Assembly (NCBI RefSeq): GCF_947254915.1
Contig: NZ_CAMYEZ010000064.1
Span: 1-11,926, forward strand
Direction: 5' to 3'
DNA from: an uncultured Porphyromonas sp.
Lineage (GTDB): Bacteria; Bacteroidota; Bacteroidia; Bacteroidales; Porphyromonadaceae
Length of the DNA stretch: 11,926 nucleotides
Shown here piece by piece: positions 1 through 7,259 of the stretch; position 1 is the stretch's first letter; every line of letters begins with the position of its first letter. The notes beneath the pieces are model-generated. The model was not told the DNA's origin, made no database searches, and worked only from the letters and a program-made list of their open reading frames with translations. A program made the position numbers and the translations under genes.

Positions 1-60
1 TCTCTCTATACCTAGAAAAGACCTTTAACTCACCCACCATTTTGACCTATAAGTCAAAAA

Positions 61-109
61 TTAGAGGTTAGAGGTTAGATATTAGAAGTTAGATATTAGA
101 GGTTAGGAG
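61..109. repeat. Heptanucleotide tandem array, seven units of TTAGANN
   Basis: Seven consecutive 7-bp units begin with TTAG, with variants TTAGAGG, TTAGATA, TTAGAAG and TTAGGAG, and fill 61-109 with no phase slip. Two more unit-like heptads, TTGGAAG and TTAGGAG, sit at 398-411 on the far side of copy A. A 7-bp period changes reading frame when a unit is gained or lost, but no gene crosses the array here. It lies more than 400 bp upstream of cls. No function can be assigned. Confidence 0.85.
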
Positions 110-112
110 TAC

Positions 113-157
113 GATCATTCCGATGGCTCAGATCACTCTGATAGCTCCGATGTCTCT
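113..157. repeat. Degenerate 9-bp tandem array, five units of GATNNYTCN
   Basis: Five in-phase 9-bp units fit GATNNYTCN: GATCATTCC, GATGGCTCA, GATCACTCT, GATAGCTCC and GATGTCTCT. They start 3 bp after the heptad array ends. The units vary at the same positions, which suggests an old array or a spaced-site array. No coding function is evident. Confidence 0.65.
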
Positions 158-251
158 CGCTCACCGACAGCCAGCAGTTGACAGCCGATCAGTGCTACTC
201 GGCCCACACCCCCGAGGGAATCGAAAACCTCTCGGTAGAGATTTCTGATCC

Positions 252-358
252 TCCACGGAGGAACAAACAAATTCTTCCGAACTTTGATTTCATTCTTCCG
301 AAGTTTCATTTCATTCTTCCTAAGTTTCATTTCGTCCCTCGGTGGAGAATTTTCGTTT
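252..358 (+). repeat. Copy A of a ~107-bp intergenic repeat element
   Basis: This stretch matches the reverse complement of 8438-8544 with no gaps. By hand alignment 98 of 107 positions agree. The core is three 21-bp tandem units at 271-291, 292-312 and 313-333, of the form ATTCTTCCGAAGTTTCATTTC. It is followed by a shared tail, CGGTGGAGAATTTTCG. Weaker similarity continues to the left to about position 214. A 15-bp near-identical direct repeat, GTAGAGATTTCYGAT, flanks the core at 235-249 and 364-378. No transposase is nearby. It could be a non-autonomous mobile element, a structural repeat or a small-RNA locus. Confidence 0.8.
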
Positions 359-466
359 GCTTCGTAGAGATTTCCGATTTTCTCCCGAGGAAGGAAATTG
401 GAAGTTAGGAGAGAGACGACCACACGTCTAGACAAAGGGCTACTCGTCTCTAATCACTAATTTCCT

Positions 467-474
467 TACCTTTG
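467..474 (+). promoter_or_regulatory. Putative Bacteroidota -7 promoter box before cls
   Basis: TACCTTTG exactly fits the Bacteroidota -7 consensus TAnnTTTG. It lies about 50 bp before the cls start, which would leave a leader of roughly 40-45 nt. No clear TTTG is seen at the usual -33 spacing, so the call rests on the -7 box and its placement. Confidence 0.45.
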
Positions 475-524
475 TGATAGCGAGTCTGCTACAACGCTTG
501 ATGGGCTCCGTATGACTGAAATCT

Positions 525-1955
525 ATGTGGACGATACTGCTGACTATCCTATATGCGCTCCTAGTTGTGGGCGTGGTGGTCGTCATCTTGACGGGAGGCG
601 ATGACATCTATCGGATGTTCTCGTGGCTGATGGTCGTACTCTTTCTGCCCATCGTGGGGGTCGTCTTGTATCTGCTCTTCGGTCGCTCGGCTGCCTCTAT
701 GAGACTAGTCTCTAAGGACTTTCTCAAAGAGATTAATAAGATGCCTCTAGAGCACACCGACCTGCGCTTTCACCAAGCACTCCTAGAGGATCCCTACTAC
801 GGAACTCTCGGCAAGTTGCTCTATAATAGTGACGACCGCACAGTGCTTGCAGCCTCCTCAATGTCGGTCATCACGGTGGGCACGGATAAGTACCGACAGC
901 TCTTTGAGGACATACGCTCTGCAAGAAGCGAGATACACCTGATGTACTATATTATCGCCTCCGACGAACTCGGGGTCAAGCTACGTGACCTCCTAGTGAG
1001 CAAAGCTCGCGAGGGGGTTCGTGTACGGGTCGTCTATGATGGGCTGGGCTCCTTCTGGAGCGATGTGAAGGGCTTCTGGAGACCTCTCCGCAGGGCTGGA
1101 GGTGAGGTCTATGCGTTCCTGCCAGTGCGGTTTCCCTTCATTGATCTGCGCATCAATTACCGCAACCATCGCAAGGTGGTGGTGATAGATCAGCGGATCG
1201 GCTATCTCGGGGGGATGAATGTGGCGCAGTACTATGCGCAGGGCAATGAACTGGGACAGTGGCGCGACACGCACTTTCGCATAGAGGGTAGTGCTGTGGC
1301 GGGCCTGCAACGGGTCTTCCTAGTGGACTGGGCTGTGGCGGTACGCAAGCGCTTTGACCTAACACCTTACTTTGCAGAGATTGATCGGGGATCCTCGTAC
1401 GAGAGACCGATAGCAATGCAGTTCCTCACGAATGGACCACAGGCGCACTGGCAGACCATTGAGCAAGCATTCATCAAGGCGTGCTCGATGGCTCACGAAG
1501 AGATATTGATACAGACTCCTTATTTCCTCCCGCCTGAGGGTCTATTGATGAGCCTCTGTAGCGCAGCCATACGAGGAGTACAGGTCTCCATTATGATACC
1601 TGAGCGAGGAGACTCCTATCTGACGCAACGAGCCTCGGACTCTTACCTAACTCAATTATTACAGGCAGGTGTTGATGTGAGACGCTACCGAGGAGGCTTC
1701 CTACACTCTAAGCTAATGGTAGTGGATAGGCGCATCGTCGGTGTAGGCAGTGCTAATATGGACTTCCGTAGCTTGGAGATCAATCTAGAGGTGATGTCCT
1801 TCGTCTATGATAGACGAATCGCAGAGGAACTCTGTAAGACCTTTGAGCTAGACCTACAGTCGTGTAGCCAGCTTACTCTAGCAGAGTGGGACAAGCGTCC
1901 TCTGTGGATACGAAGCTGGGAGGCTGTCGCTAGACTATTCTCGCCACTACTCTGA
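525..1955 (+). CDS. cls: Cardiolipin synthase (phospholipase D superfamily)
   Basis: This 476-residue membrane-bound enzyme is expected to join two phosphatidylglycerol molecules into cardiolipin plus glycerol on the inner membrane. Two hydrophobic segments (about residues 3-22 and 33-52) form the usual N-terminal anchor. Two HKD catalytic motifs follow. The first is H215-x-K217-x4-D222, followed by GGMN at 229-232. The second is H394-x-K396-x4-D401, followed by GSANMDFRSLEINLE at 408-422. Order, spacing and length match bacterial Cls. The start was chosen because it places the first membrane segment directly at the N terminus and lies about 50 bp after a -7 box. One oddity is DSYLTQ occurring twice at 363-368 and 372-377, where family members carry a less repetitive stretch. 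The two copies use different codons, so this is not a fresh duplication. It is probably monocistronic. Another PLD-family phosphatidyltransferase is possible but less likely. Confidence 0.95.
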   Translation: MWTILLTILYALLVVGVVVVILTGGDDIYRMFSWLMVVLFLPIVGVVLYLLFGRSAASMRLVSKDFLKEINKMPLEHTDLRFHQALLEDPYYGTLGKLLYNSDDRTVLAASSMSVITVGTDKYRQLFEDIRSARSEIHLMYYIIASDELGVKLRDLLVSKAREGVRVRVVYDGLGSFWSDVKGFWRPLRRAGGEVYAFLPVRFPFIDLRINYRNHRKVVVIDQRIGYLGGMNVAQYYAQGNELGQWRDTHFRIEGSAVAGLQRVFLVDWAVAVRKRFDLTPYFAEIDRGSSYERPIAMQFLTNGPQAHWQTIEQAFIKACSMAHEEILIQTPYFLPPEGLLMSLCSAAIRGVQVSIMIPERGDSYLTQRASDSYLTQLLQAGVDVRRYRGGFLHSKLMVVDRRIVGVGSANMDFRSLEINLEVMSFVYDRRIAEELCKTFELDLQSCSQLTLAEWDKRPLWIRSWEAVARLFSPLL

Positions 1956-2387
1956 GTACAGACACAAAAAAAAAGCCGCACTGTGGATTAGAAAAACTCC
2001 GAAGAACATACAAGTTTTGAGAATCCACCACCATCTGAAGTCCACTGGAGCAACGAGTGCTCACATACTCACTAGGAGTATATTGAGGCCGGTCATCAAG
2101 TAAGCAGAATGATCTCGGAATAGTCTATTAGATTTGAAGAGTTTCCGTATCAAACAGTGCGGCCATAGGTCTGTGCCGTCTACATTATATATAAGCTGAG
2201 AGCGCTCCGCAAGTCTCCTATCTGAATCTTGCTACGACAAATATAGGATAATATTTTGAGCTGTACAAATCACTAAGAGCAACATCGCCCCAGTCGCCCA
2301 TACCCCTCTAGTGATACTAGCCATAGACCTCTACCCTCCTTTCAGGAGGAAAATCAAAAGCGTCAAGATGTCGTCAGGTACTTTGAA
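1956..2387. other. Gene-free region between convergent cls and topB
   Basis: No supportable gene lies in these 432 bp. Features seen are a run of nine A residues (1966-1974); an inverted pair of 10-mers, GCCGCACTGT at 1975-1984 and ACAGTGCGGC at 2154-2163; two adjacent small hairpins with 5-bp stems and 5-nt loops at 2048-2062 and 2066-2080; a 5-bp-stem hairpin at 2308-2320; and a 6-bp-stem hairpin at 2335-2349. Since both neighbours read into this region, terminators are expected. None of the hairpins is followed by a proper T tract in the right direction. Confidence 0.6.
1975..2163. repeat. Possible small element bounded by 10-bp inverted repeats
   Basis: GCCGCACTGT at 1975-1984 is perfectly inverted at 2154-2163. 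The inner flanks share only short patches such as AAACTC. The 189-bp size and terminal inverted ends would fit a MITE or a folded RNA. There is no clear target-site duplication and no open frame inside, so this remains tentative. Confidence 0.3.
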
Positions 2388-4205
2388 CTAGAACCCCCGC
2401 ACCTCGGAGACGAGGGCGGTGACCTGTGCTTTGAGTTCGTTGAGAAACTGCCCTGGGTCGTACTCTCGGCTCTCTATCTGACGCAGTTTGAGCTCCCAGC
2501 GACCTGTCAGCTCGACGCTCTTGAGGAGCGGGTCTTGTATTGACTCAATCAACTGTATGCCCGCTGGCGTAGCGCGTAGCGACTTGCCCTCACGAATTAT
2601 GTAGCCACGCTTGAAAAGCGTCTCAATGATAGCGGCGCGTGTGGAGGGGCGACCGATGCCGTTCATCTTGAGAGCATCCCGTAGCTCCTCATCTTCAACC
2701 CCCTTACCCGCGGTCTCCATAGCCCGTAGGAGGGTTGCCTCAGTGTAGTAGCGTGGAGGTGTAGAGGTGCTCTCACGGATCGTTGGTTCGTGGGGACCTG
2801 ATTCGCCTTCCTTGAAGGGGGGCAGTGTCTGCTCCTTATCTTTCGCACCCTCCGAGGTGTCGTCGCCCTCTTTGCCACTGTCTGGCTTAAGCACCTCGCG
2901 CCATCCCTCGACGAGGATCGTTTTGCCAGAGGCACGTAGCGGGTACTCCTCGACGGTGGCGCGCACGGTGGTCGTCGAGACCTTAGCATCGGGGTAGAAA
3001 GCAGCGATGTAGCGCAGCGCCACGAGGAGGTAGATCTGCTCCTCGTCGGGCGTGAGCCCACTGCTCAGCTGTCCCGTCGGGATGATGGCGTGGTGGTCGG
3101 TGATCTTCTTATTGTCAAAGACCTTCTTGCTCTTCTTCAGTGGCTTGCCACTACTCAAGAGCGGAGCGATGAAGCCACCGAGCTTAGCGTGGCGAGTGAT
3201 GCCTTGGAGCGTCTCTCCCACCTTGGGGTATTGGTCTTCGGGGAGGAAGGTGGTGTCGACACGTGGGTAGGTGGTCACCTTCTTTTCGTAAAGGGACTGT
3301 ATGAGTCGGAGCGTTTGCTCGGCCGTGAAGCCAAACTTCTTATTTGCCTCTACCTGTAGGGAGGTGAGGTCGAAGAGGCGTGGCGGGTACTCGGTTGACT
3401 TCTTCTGCTCGACCGCCTGTACGACGAGGGGCTCCTTAGCGATCCGCTCGATGAGCTCCTCGACCTGTTGGCGCTCGGCAAAGGTTCCCTCGACTTCCTG
3501 CGTCGTGTCTGCCCTAAAGAGCGTCCCGCGGTAGGTGGTCTGCATCTCGTAAGTGGTGACTGGTACGAAGCTCTCGATCTCTGCCTGCCTATCCACGACA
3601 AGCGCCAGCGTCGGTGTCTGCACACGCCCCACGGAGCGAACGCCTCGCTGCCGACTACTGTAGCGGTCGGTGAGGGTGTAGAGACGAGTCCCATTGATTC
3701 CCAGGAGCCAGTCGCCGATAGCTCGTGCTAAGCCTGCATGGTAGAGCGTGTCTAGATCTTTGCTGGGGCGCAAATTGGCAAAGCCCTCGCGGATCGACTG
3801 GTCCGTCAGCGAGGAGATCCAGAGACGCTCCACGGGACAAGTGCAACCCGCCAGTTGAAGCACCCAGCGCTGTATCAGCTCGCCCTCTTGGCCCGCATCG
3901 CCGCAGTTGATCACCCGCTCTGCTTGTGAGACCAGCCCCTGGATCACGGCAAACTGCCGCTCGATGTGCTCCTCGTGGATCAGCTTGATGCCGAAGCGCT
4001 CTGGGATCATCGGTAGCGAAGCGAGTCGCCACCCCTGCCAACTGCTTTGGTAGTCCTCAGGCTCCTTGAGCGTGCAGAGGTGACCGTAGGTCCAAGTGAC
4101 GGCATAGCCATTGCCCTCGATATAGCCCGAGCGAGCCTCGGTAGCTCCGAGTATCTTGGCAATGTCACGCGCTACGGACGGTTTCTCAGCAATGCAGACG
4201 ATCAT
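2388..4205 (-). CDS. topB: DNA topoisomerase III (type IA)
   Basis: This 605-residue type IA topoisomerase cuts one strand through a 5'-phosphotyrosine link and passes another, acting in decatenation and recombination-intermediate resolution. An N-terminal Toprim domain begins MIVCIAEKPS, with E7 as the conserved acid, and the second acidic cluster is GDAGQEGELI at 102-111. Here the usual DxDxE reads D103-x-G105-x-E107, so the middle Asp is Gly. The catalytic tyrosine is Y313 within TTYPRVDT. Downstream blocks include ITDHHAIIPTG (368-378), YTEATLLRAME (487-497) and GIGRPSTRA (516-524). A charged linker rich in Glu, Asp, Lys and Gly lies at about 440-475. There is no C-terminal zinc-finger domain, so it is shorter than E. 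coli TopB. It starts 13 nt after the prfB stop and is probably co-transcribed with prfB. Topoisomerase I is excluded by the short C terminus and TopB-type N terminus. Confidence 0.95.
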   Translation of the reverse strand: MIVCIAEKPSVARDIAKILGATEARSGYIEGNGYAVTWTYGHLCTLKEPEDYQSSWQGWRLASLPMIPERFGIKLIHEEHIERQFAVIQGLVSQAERVINCGDAGQEGELIQRWVLQLAGCTCPVERLWISSLTDQSIREGFANLRPSKDLDTLYHAGLARAIGDWLLGINGTRLYTLTDRYSSRQRGVRSVGRVQTPTLALVVDRQAEIESFVPVTTYEMQTTYRGTLFRADTTQEVEGTFAERQQVEELIERIAKEPLVVQAVEQKKSTEYPPRLFDLTSLQVEANKKFGFTAEQTLRLIQSLYEKKVTTYPRVDTTFLPEDQYPKVGETLQGITRHAKLGGFIAPLLSSGKPLKKSKKVFDNKKITDHHAIIPTGQLSSGLTPDEEQIYLLVALRYIAAFYPDAKVSTTTVRATVEEYPLRASGKTILVEGWREVLKPDSGKEGDDTSEGAKDKEQTLPPFKEGESGPHEPTIRESTSTPPRYYTEATLLRAMETAGKGVEDEELRDALKMNGIGRPSTRAAIIETLFKRGYIIREGKSLRATPAGIQLIESIQDPLLKSVELTGRWELKLRQIESREYDPGQFLNELKAQVTALVSEVRGF

Positions 4206-4218
4206 AGGTCAGTCAAAC

Positions 4219-5341
4219 TTACTCATTGGTTGCGCCAGCTCCCGTCTGCATCAGGTAAGCCTTGATAAAAGCATCGATGTCGCCATCCATTACGCCGTTA
4301 ACATCGGAAGTCTGATAGCCCGTACGGTGGTCCTTGACACGGCGATCGTCGAAGACGTAGCTACGTATCTGAGAGCCCCACTCGATCTTCTTCTTATTCG
4401 CCTCAACTTCATTCTGAGCTGCACGACGACGCTCCAGCTCCTTGTCGTAGAGCTGCGAGCGTAGGAGGCGCAGAGCGTTCTCTCGATTCTCCAGCTGAGA
4501 GCGGGTCTCGGTGTTTTCGATGACTATCTCCTCAGGCACTCCCGTGTCGGGGTCGGTGTATTGGTAGTGCAGGCGTACGCCCGTCTCCACTTTGTTGACA
4601 TTTTGCCCACCAGCTCCACTGGAGCGGAACGTATCCCACGAGAGCAAGGCAGGGTTCACCTCCACCTCTATCGAGTCGTCCACGAGGGGTACGACAAAGA
4701 CCGAGGCAAAGGAGGTCATTCGCTTGCCCTGTGCATTGTATGGGGAGACACGTACGAGGCGGTGCACACCGTTTTCGCTCTTGAGGAAGCCGTAAGCCAG
4801 CTCGCCCTCGATCTGCATGGTGACCGTCTTGACGCCCGCATCGTCGCCGTCCTGCCAGTTGGTGATAGTCACCTTGTAGCCCGACCGCTCTGCCCAGCGC
4901 TGGTACATACGCACCAGCATGGAGGCCCAGTCCTGGCTCTCGGTGCCACCAGCGCCCGCATTGACCTTGAGGACAGCCCCTAGGCGGTCCTCCTCAGCGC
5001 TCAGCATGTTGCGTAGCTCGAGGTCTTCGACCAGCTTGATGGCACGAGCGTAAGCATCGTCCACATCTTGCTCCTCAACCGCCTCCTCTTTGTAAAAGTC
5101 GTACGCCAAAGCTACCTCCTGCGTAGCCGCATCGACCGCTTCAAAAGCTTCGATCCATGAGCGTATCTCGCCCACACGTCGCATCTGCTGCTGGGCGCGT
5201 GGCACATCATCCCAAAAGTCTGGAGCTTGTGTCCGGAGCTCCTCTTCTTCTAGTTGGACACGTCGCTGGTCGATGTCAAAGATACCTCCCCAGCGCCTTC
5301 GTGCGCTCCAACAGCTCTGCTAGTTGGTCCTGTGTTATCAT
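4219..5341 (-). CDS. prfB: Peptide chain release factor 2, expressed by programmed +1 frameshift
   Basis: RF2 recognises UGA and UAA and triggers peptide release on the ribosome. The gene begins at ATG 5341-5339 and encodes 21 residues (MITQDQLAELLERTKALGRYL). It then meets an in-frame TGA at 5278-5276. A +1 shift on CTT TGA C (5281-5275) continues as D-I-D-Q-R-R to the stop at 4219-4221, giving about 373 residues. The slip site is preceded by GGGGAGG and a 3-nt spacer TAT, the same arrangement as the E. coli prfB autoregulatory site. The release motif GGQ is at about 244-246. The stop-reading tripeptide is SPY (about 199-201), where the textbook RF2 motif is SPF. A start at GTG 5205 would drop the conserved N-terminal helix and is rejected. 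Regulation is by RF2 level itself: scarce RF2 favours shifting. The gene lies 79 nt after the acyl-CoA synthetase stop and 13 nt before topB. Confidence 0.95.
5275..5290 (-). promoter_or_regulatory. prfB: prfB programmed +1 frameshift site
   Basis: Read on the minus strand, the site is GGGGAGG-TAT-CTT-TGA-C. It combines an internal Shine-Dalgarno-like GGGGAGG, a 3-nt spacer, the slippery CTT codon 21 and an in-frame TGA as codon 22. Both flanking frames encode conserved RF2 sequence, so this is a real recoding site and not a sequencing error. The upstream SD-like element stands out because the other genes in this window lack clear SD sequences before their starts. Confidence 0.95.
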
Positions 5342-5420
5342 AATAATATGTGTCTATCTGAGAGCGTATACCACGAAGGGGGTGGCGTGCGCTCCTTTAT
5401 TTATTGTGTCAATTGGGAGG

Positions 5421-7232
5421 TCAAAGGTACAGCTTTTCGATCAGCTCGGCGTACTGCTCGAGGATTGCTTTGCGCTTCAACTTCAGCGTCGGTGTCAGCG
5501 TACCCGCCTCAATGGTGAAAGGCTCGGCCAGTAGGGCAATGCGCTTGACCTTTTCAAAGCCCGCCAAGTGCGCCTGCAACGGCTCTATGTGACTTAGCAA
5601 CATGTCGCACACCTCGCTACGCTGCGCTAGCTCGGTCGTGGGGAGGTCCGCCAGCGCCTCCTGACCACGCTCACGGAGCCGACGACGGAGCTGCTCGTAG
5701 TTCGGATAGATCAGCGCAGCGACAAACTTCCTCTGGTCAGCCACCACGGCGCACTGCTCGATGAGCGGACTGCTACTTAGCAGCGCCTCAATCTGCTGCG
5801 GGGCTATGTACTTACCATTGCTCGTCTTGTAGAGCTCTTTGATCCGCTCAGTGTAATAGAGCGTACGCCCCTCCAGTCGTCCCGCATCGCCCGTGCGAAA
5901 CCATCCATCCTCGGTGAAGGCTGTTGCATTCGCCTCGTCATTATGATAGTAGCCTGGCGTGATCGTGTCGCCACGTAGCTGTATCTCCTGAGTCTCAGGG
6001 TCAATGCGCACCTCTACGCCTGGTACTACCTCACCCACGGAGCCTATCACATAGTGCCCAGGTAGGTAGCAAGAGACCGTCGCAGCTGACTCGGATAGTC
6101 CATAGCCGACCACTATGTTAAAGCCAGCCGACTGCAAGAACTCGTTGATCTCATTCGAAAGCGGGGCCCCCGCCGTCGGGAAGAAGCGCCCCCGCTCCAA
6201 GCCTAGGACACGCTTCAATATATAGAAGACCGTGTAGCGGTAGAAGGCATTTGATATGCGTAGTCCCCAGGGCGCTTTGCGGCCATGGATACGGTAGTCT
6301 ATATGGTACTTGTGCCCTACGCGTAGCGCCTTCCTGTAGATGCGCTGCATCACAGGCTTCGACCGCTCGATATGCTCCTGGACACCTTGGTAAACCTTCT
6401 CCCAGTAGCGTGGCACATTGCACATAGCCGTGGGGCGGATCTGAGGCATCAGTTCCATAATACGCTTCGGATAGGTTACTACCACCACCTTGATAGCGGT
6501 AGCAAGACAGTAGTAGACCCAGAGTTTCTCAAAGACATGGCTCAGCGGGAGGAAGTTGACCGAGACATCGTGATCTCCCAGCGTCGGGAAGAGATTCTGG
6601 TGACGCTCCACCTGTGTGAGGATCATGTGATGGGTGATCTGCACCCCCTTTGGCGTGCCCGTAGTGCCTGAGGTGTAAATGATGACCGCCGTCTCATCTG
6701 GAGTCCCAGCCCCTAGCTGTGCCCGCACCTCCGTCTCGTAGGGCATCGCATCACCCATAGAGAGGAAGGTGTCAAAGTACTCACTTCGCTCATCAGACGG
6801 GTCACGTACCACCCGCTCGTCTAGGATAACCATCTGACGTAGCGTAGGGTGAGTCGCTAGGAGTGGATAGACATTATTATACTGAAACTGCTCTCCCACG
6901 AGTATTAGCTTGACCTCTGCATGCTCCGTGATGAAGGCTACCTGCTCGGGCGAGCAAGTGGCGTAGAGCGGTACGCAGACAGCCCGTATCGCCATCAGTC
7001 CGAGCTCGGTAATGATGCCCTCCATCATGTTTTGCGTGTAGAGCGCCACGCGGTCGCCTGGCTTGACACCAGCGCGTACCAATGCCTGCGCTGCCAGCAT
7101 CGCATGCTCCGTCAGCTGTTCGCCAGTCCACTCATGCCACCGCTCCTCGGGCGTACGATCCATATAACGGAGTAGAGCCTTATGCTGATAAGTAGTAGCA
7201 AAGAGCTTGAGCAATTCACTCAGATGATTCAT
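5421..7232 (-). CDS. Long-chain fatty acid--CoA ligase (AMP-forming)
   Basis: This 603-residue enzyme activates a fatty acid to acyl-AMP and then to acyl-CoA at the cytoplasmic membrane face. Adenylate-forming motifs appear in order: the phosphate-binding loop YTSGTTGTPKG (186-196), LPLSHVFEK (228-236), GYGLSES (376-382), GWFRTGD (443-449) and RIKELYKTSNGKYIAP (463-478). The C-terminal lysine region LTPTLKLKRK is at 579-588. The insert around 270-345 and the TLTPTLKLKR ending are typical of the long-chain (FadD15/ACSL-like) branch, not of acetyl-CoA synthetase. It follows the MarR gene by 27 nt and precedes prfB by 79 nt. Chain-length preference cannot be read from sequence. Use for exogenous fatty acid uptake or phospholipid remodelling is inference. 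Confidence 0.92.
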   Translation of the reverse strand: MNHLSELLKLFATTYQHKALLRYMDRTPEERWHEWTGEQLTEHAMLAAQALVRAGVKPGDRVALYTQNMMEGIITELGLMAIRAVCVPLYATCSPEQVAFITEHAEVKLILVGEQFQYNNVYPLLATHPTLRQMVILDERVVRDPSDERSEYFDTFLSMGDAMPYETEVRAQLGAGTPDETAVIIYTSGTTGTPKGVQITHHMILTQVERHQNLFPTLGDHDVSVNFLPLSHVFEKLWVYYCLATAIKVVVVTYPKRIMELMPQIRPTAMCNVPRYWEKVYQGVQEHIERSKPVMQRIYRKALRVGHKYHIDYRIHGRKAPWGLRISNAFYRYTVFYILKRVLGLERGRFFPTAGAPLSNEINEFLQSAGFNIVVGYGLSESAATVSCYLPGHYVIGSVGEVVPGVEVRIDPETQEIQLRGDTITPGYYHNDEANATAFTEDGWFRTGDAGRLEGRTLYYTERIKELYKTSNGKYIAPQQIEALLSSSPLIEQCAVVADQRKFVAALIYPNYEQLRRRLRERGQEALADLPTTELAQRSEVCDMLLSHIEPLQAHLAGFEKVKRIALLAEPFTIEAGTLTPTLKLKRKAILEQYAELIEKLYL

Positions 7233-7259
7233 AGTCTAGTTAGAGGTTATAGGGAGCGG

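Larger units (their letters stand above)
1..524. other. Gene-free, repeat-rich leader region upstream of cls
   Basis: I see no convincing gene here. Short open frames exist on both strands across 133-435, but they run through tandem repeats and have no recognisable protein character. The stretch holds a small inverted repeat (TTTTGAC at 40-46 with GTCAAAA at 53-59), a heptad array at 61-109, a 9-bp array at 113-157, copy A of a longer repeat element at about 214-390, and a promoter-like box at 467-474. GACAGCC also occurs twice near 165-185. The region reads as accumulated intergenic repeats, not decayed coding sequence, although a decayed gene cannot be excluded. Confidence 0.7.

Noticed and set aside
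40..59. Inverted repeat TTTTGAC...GTCAAAA as a terminator
   Set aside because: The stem is AT-rich and only 7 bp, and the flanking gene is not in view, so there is no support for direction or function.
133..435. 100-residue minus-strand open frame with repeated KLRKNE-like heptapeptides
   Set aside because: The peptide repeats simply translate the 21-bp DNA repeats of copy A. The frame also crosses the 9-bp array and has no conserved protein features.
1982..1990. DnaA-box-like TGTGGATTA downstream of cls
   Set aside because: A single 8-of-9 match far from dnaA is expected by chance, and it overlaps the end of an inverted repeat.
2335..2349. CCTCCT-TTC-AGGAGG hairpin as the topB terminator
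   Set aside because: On the minus strand the T-rich stretch precedes the stem and does not follow it, so it does not have intrinsic terminator form.
5276..5278. In-frame TGA in prfB as a sign of a pseudogene or sequencing error
   Set aside because: The surrounding GGGGAGG TAT CTT TGA C is the known RF2 recoding site and both frames encode conserved RF2 sequence.
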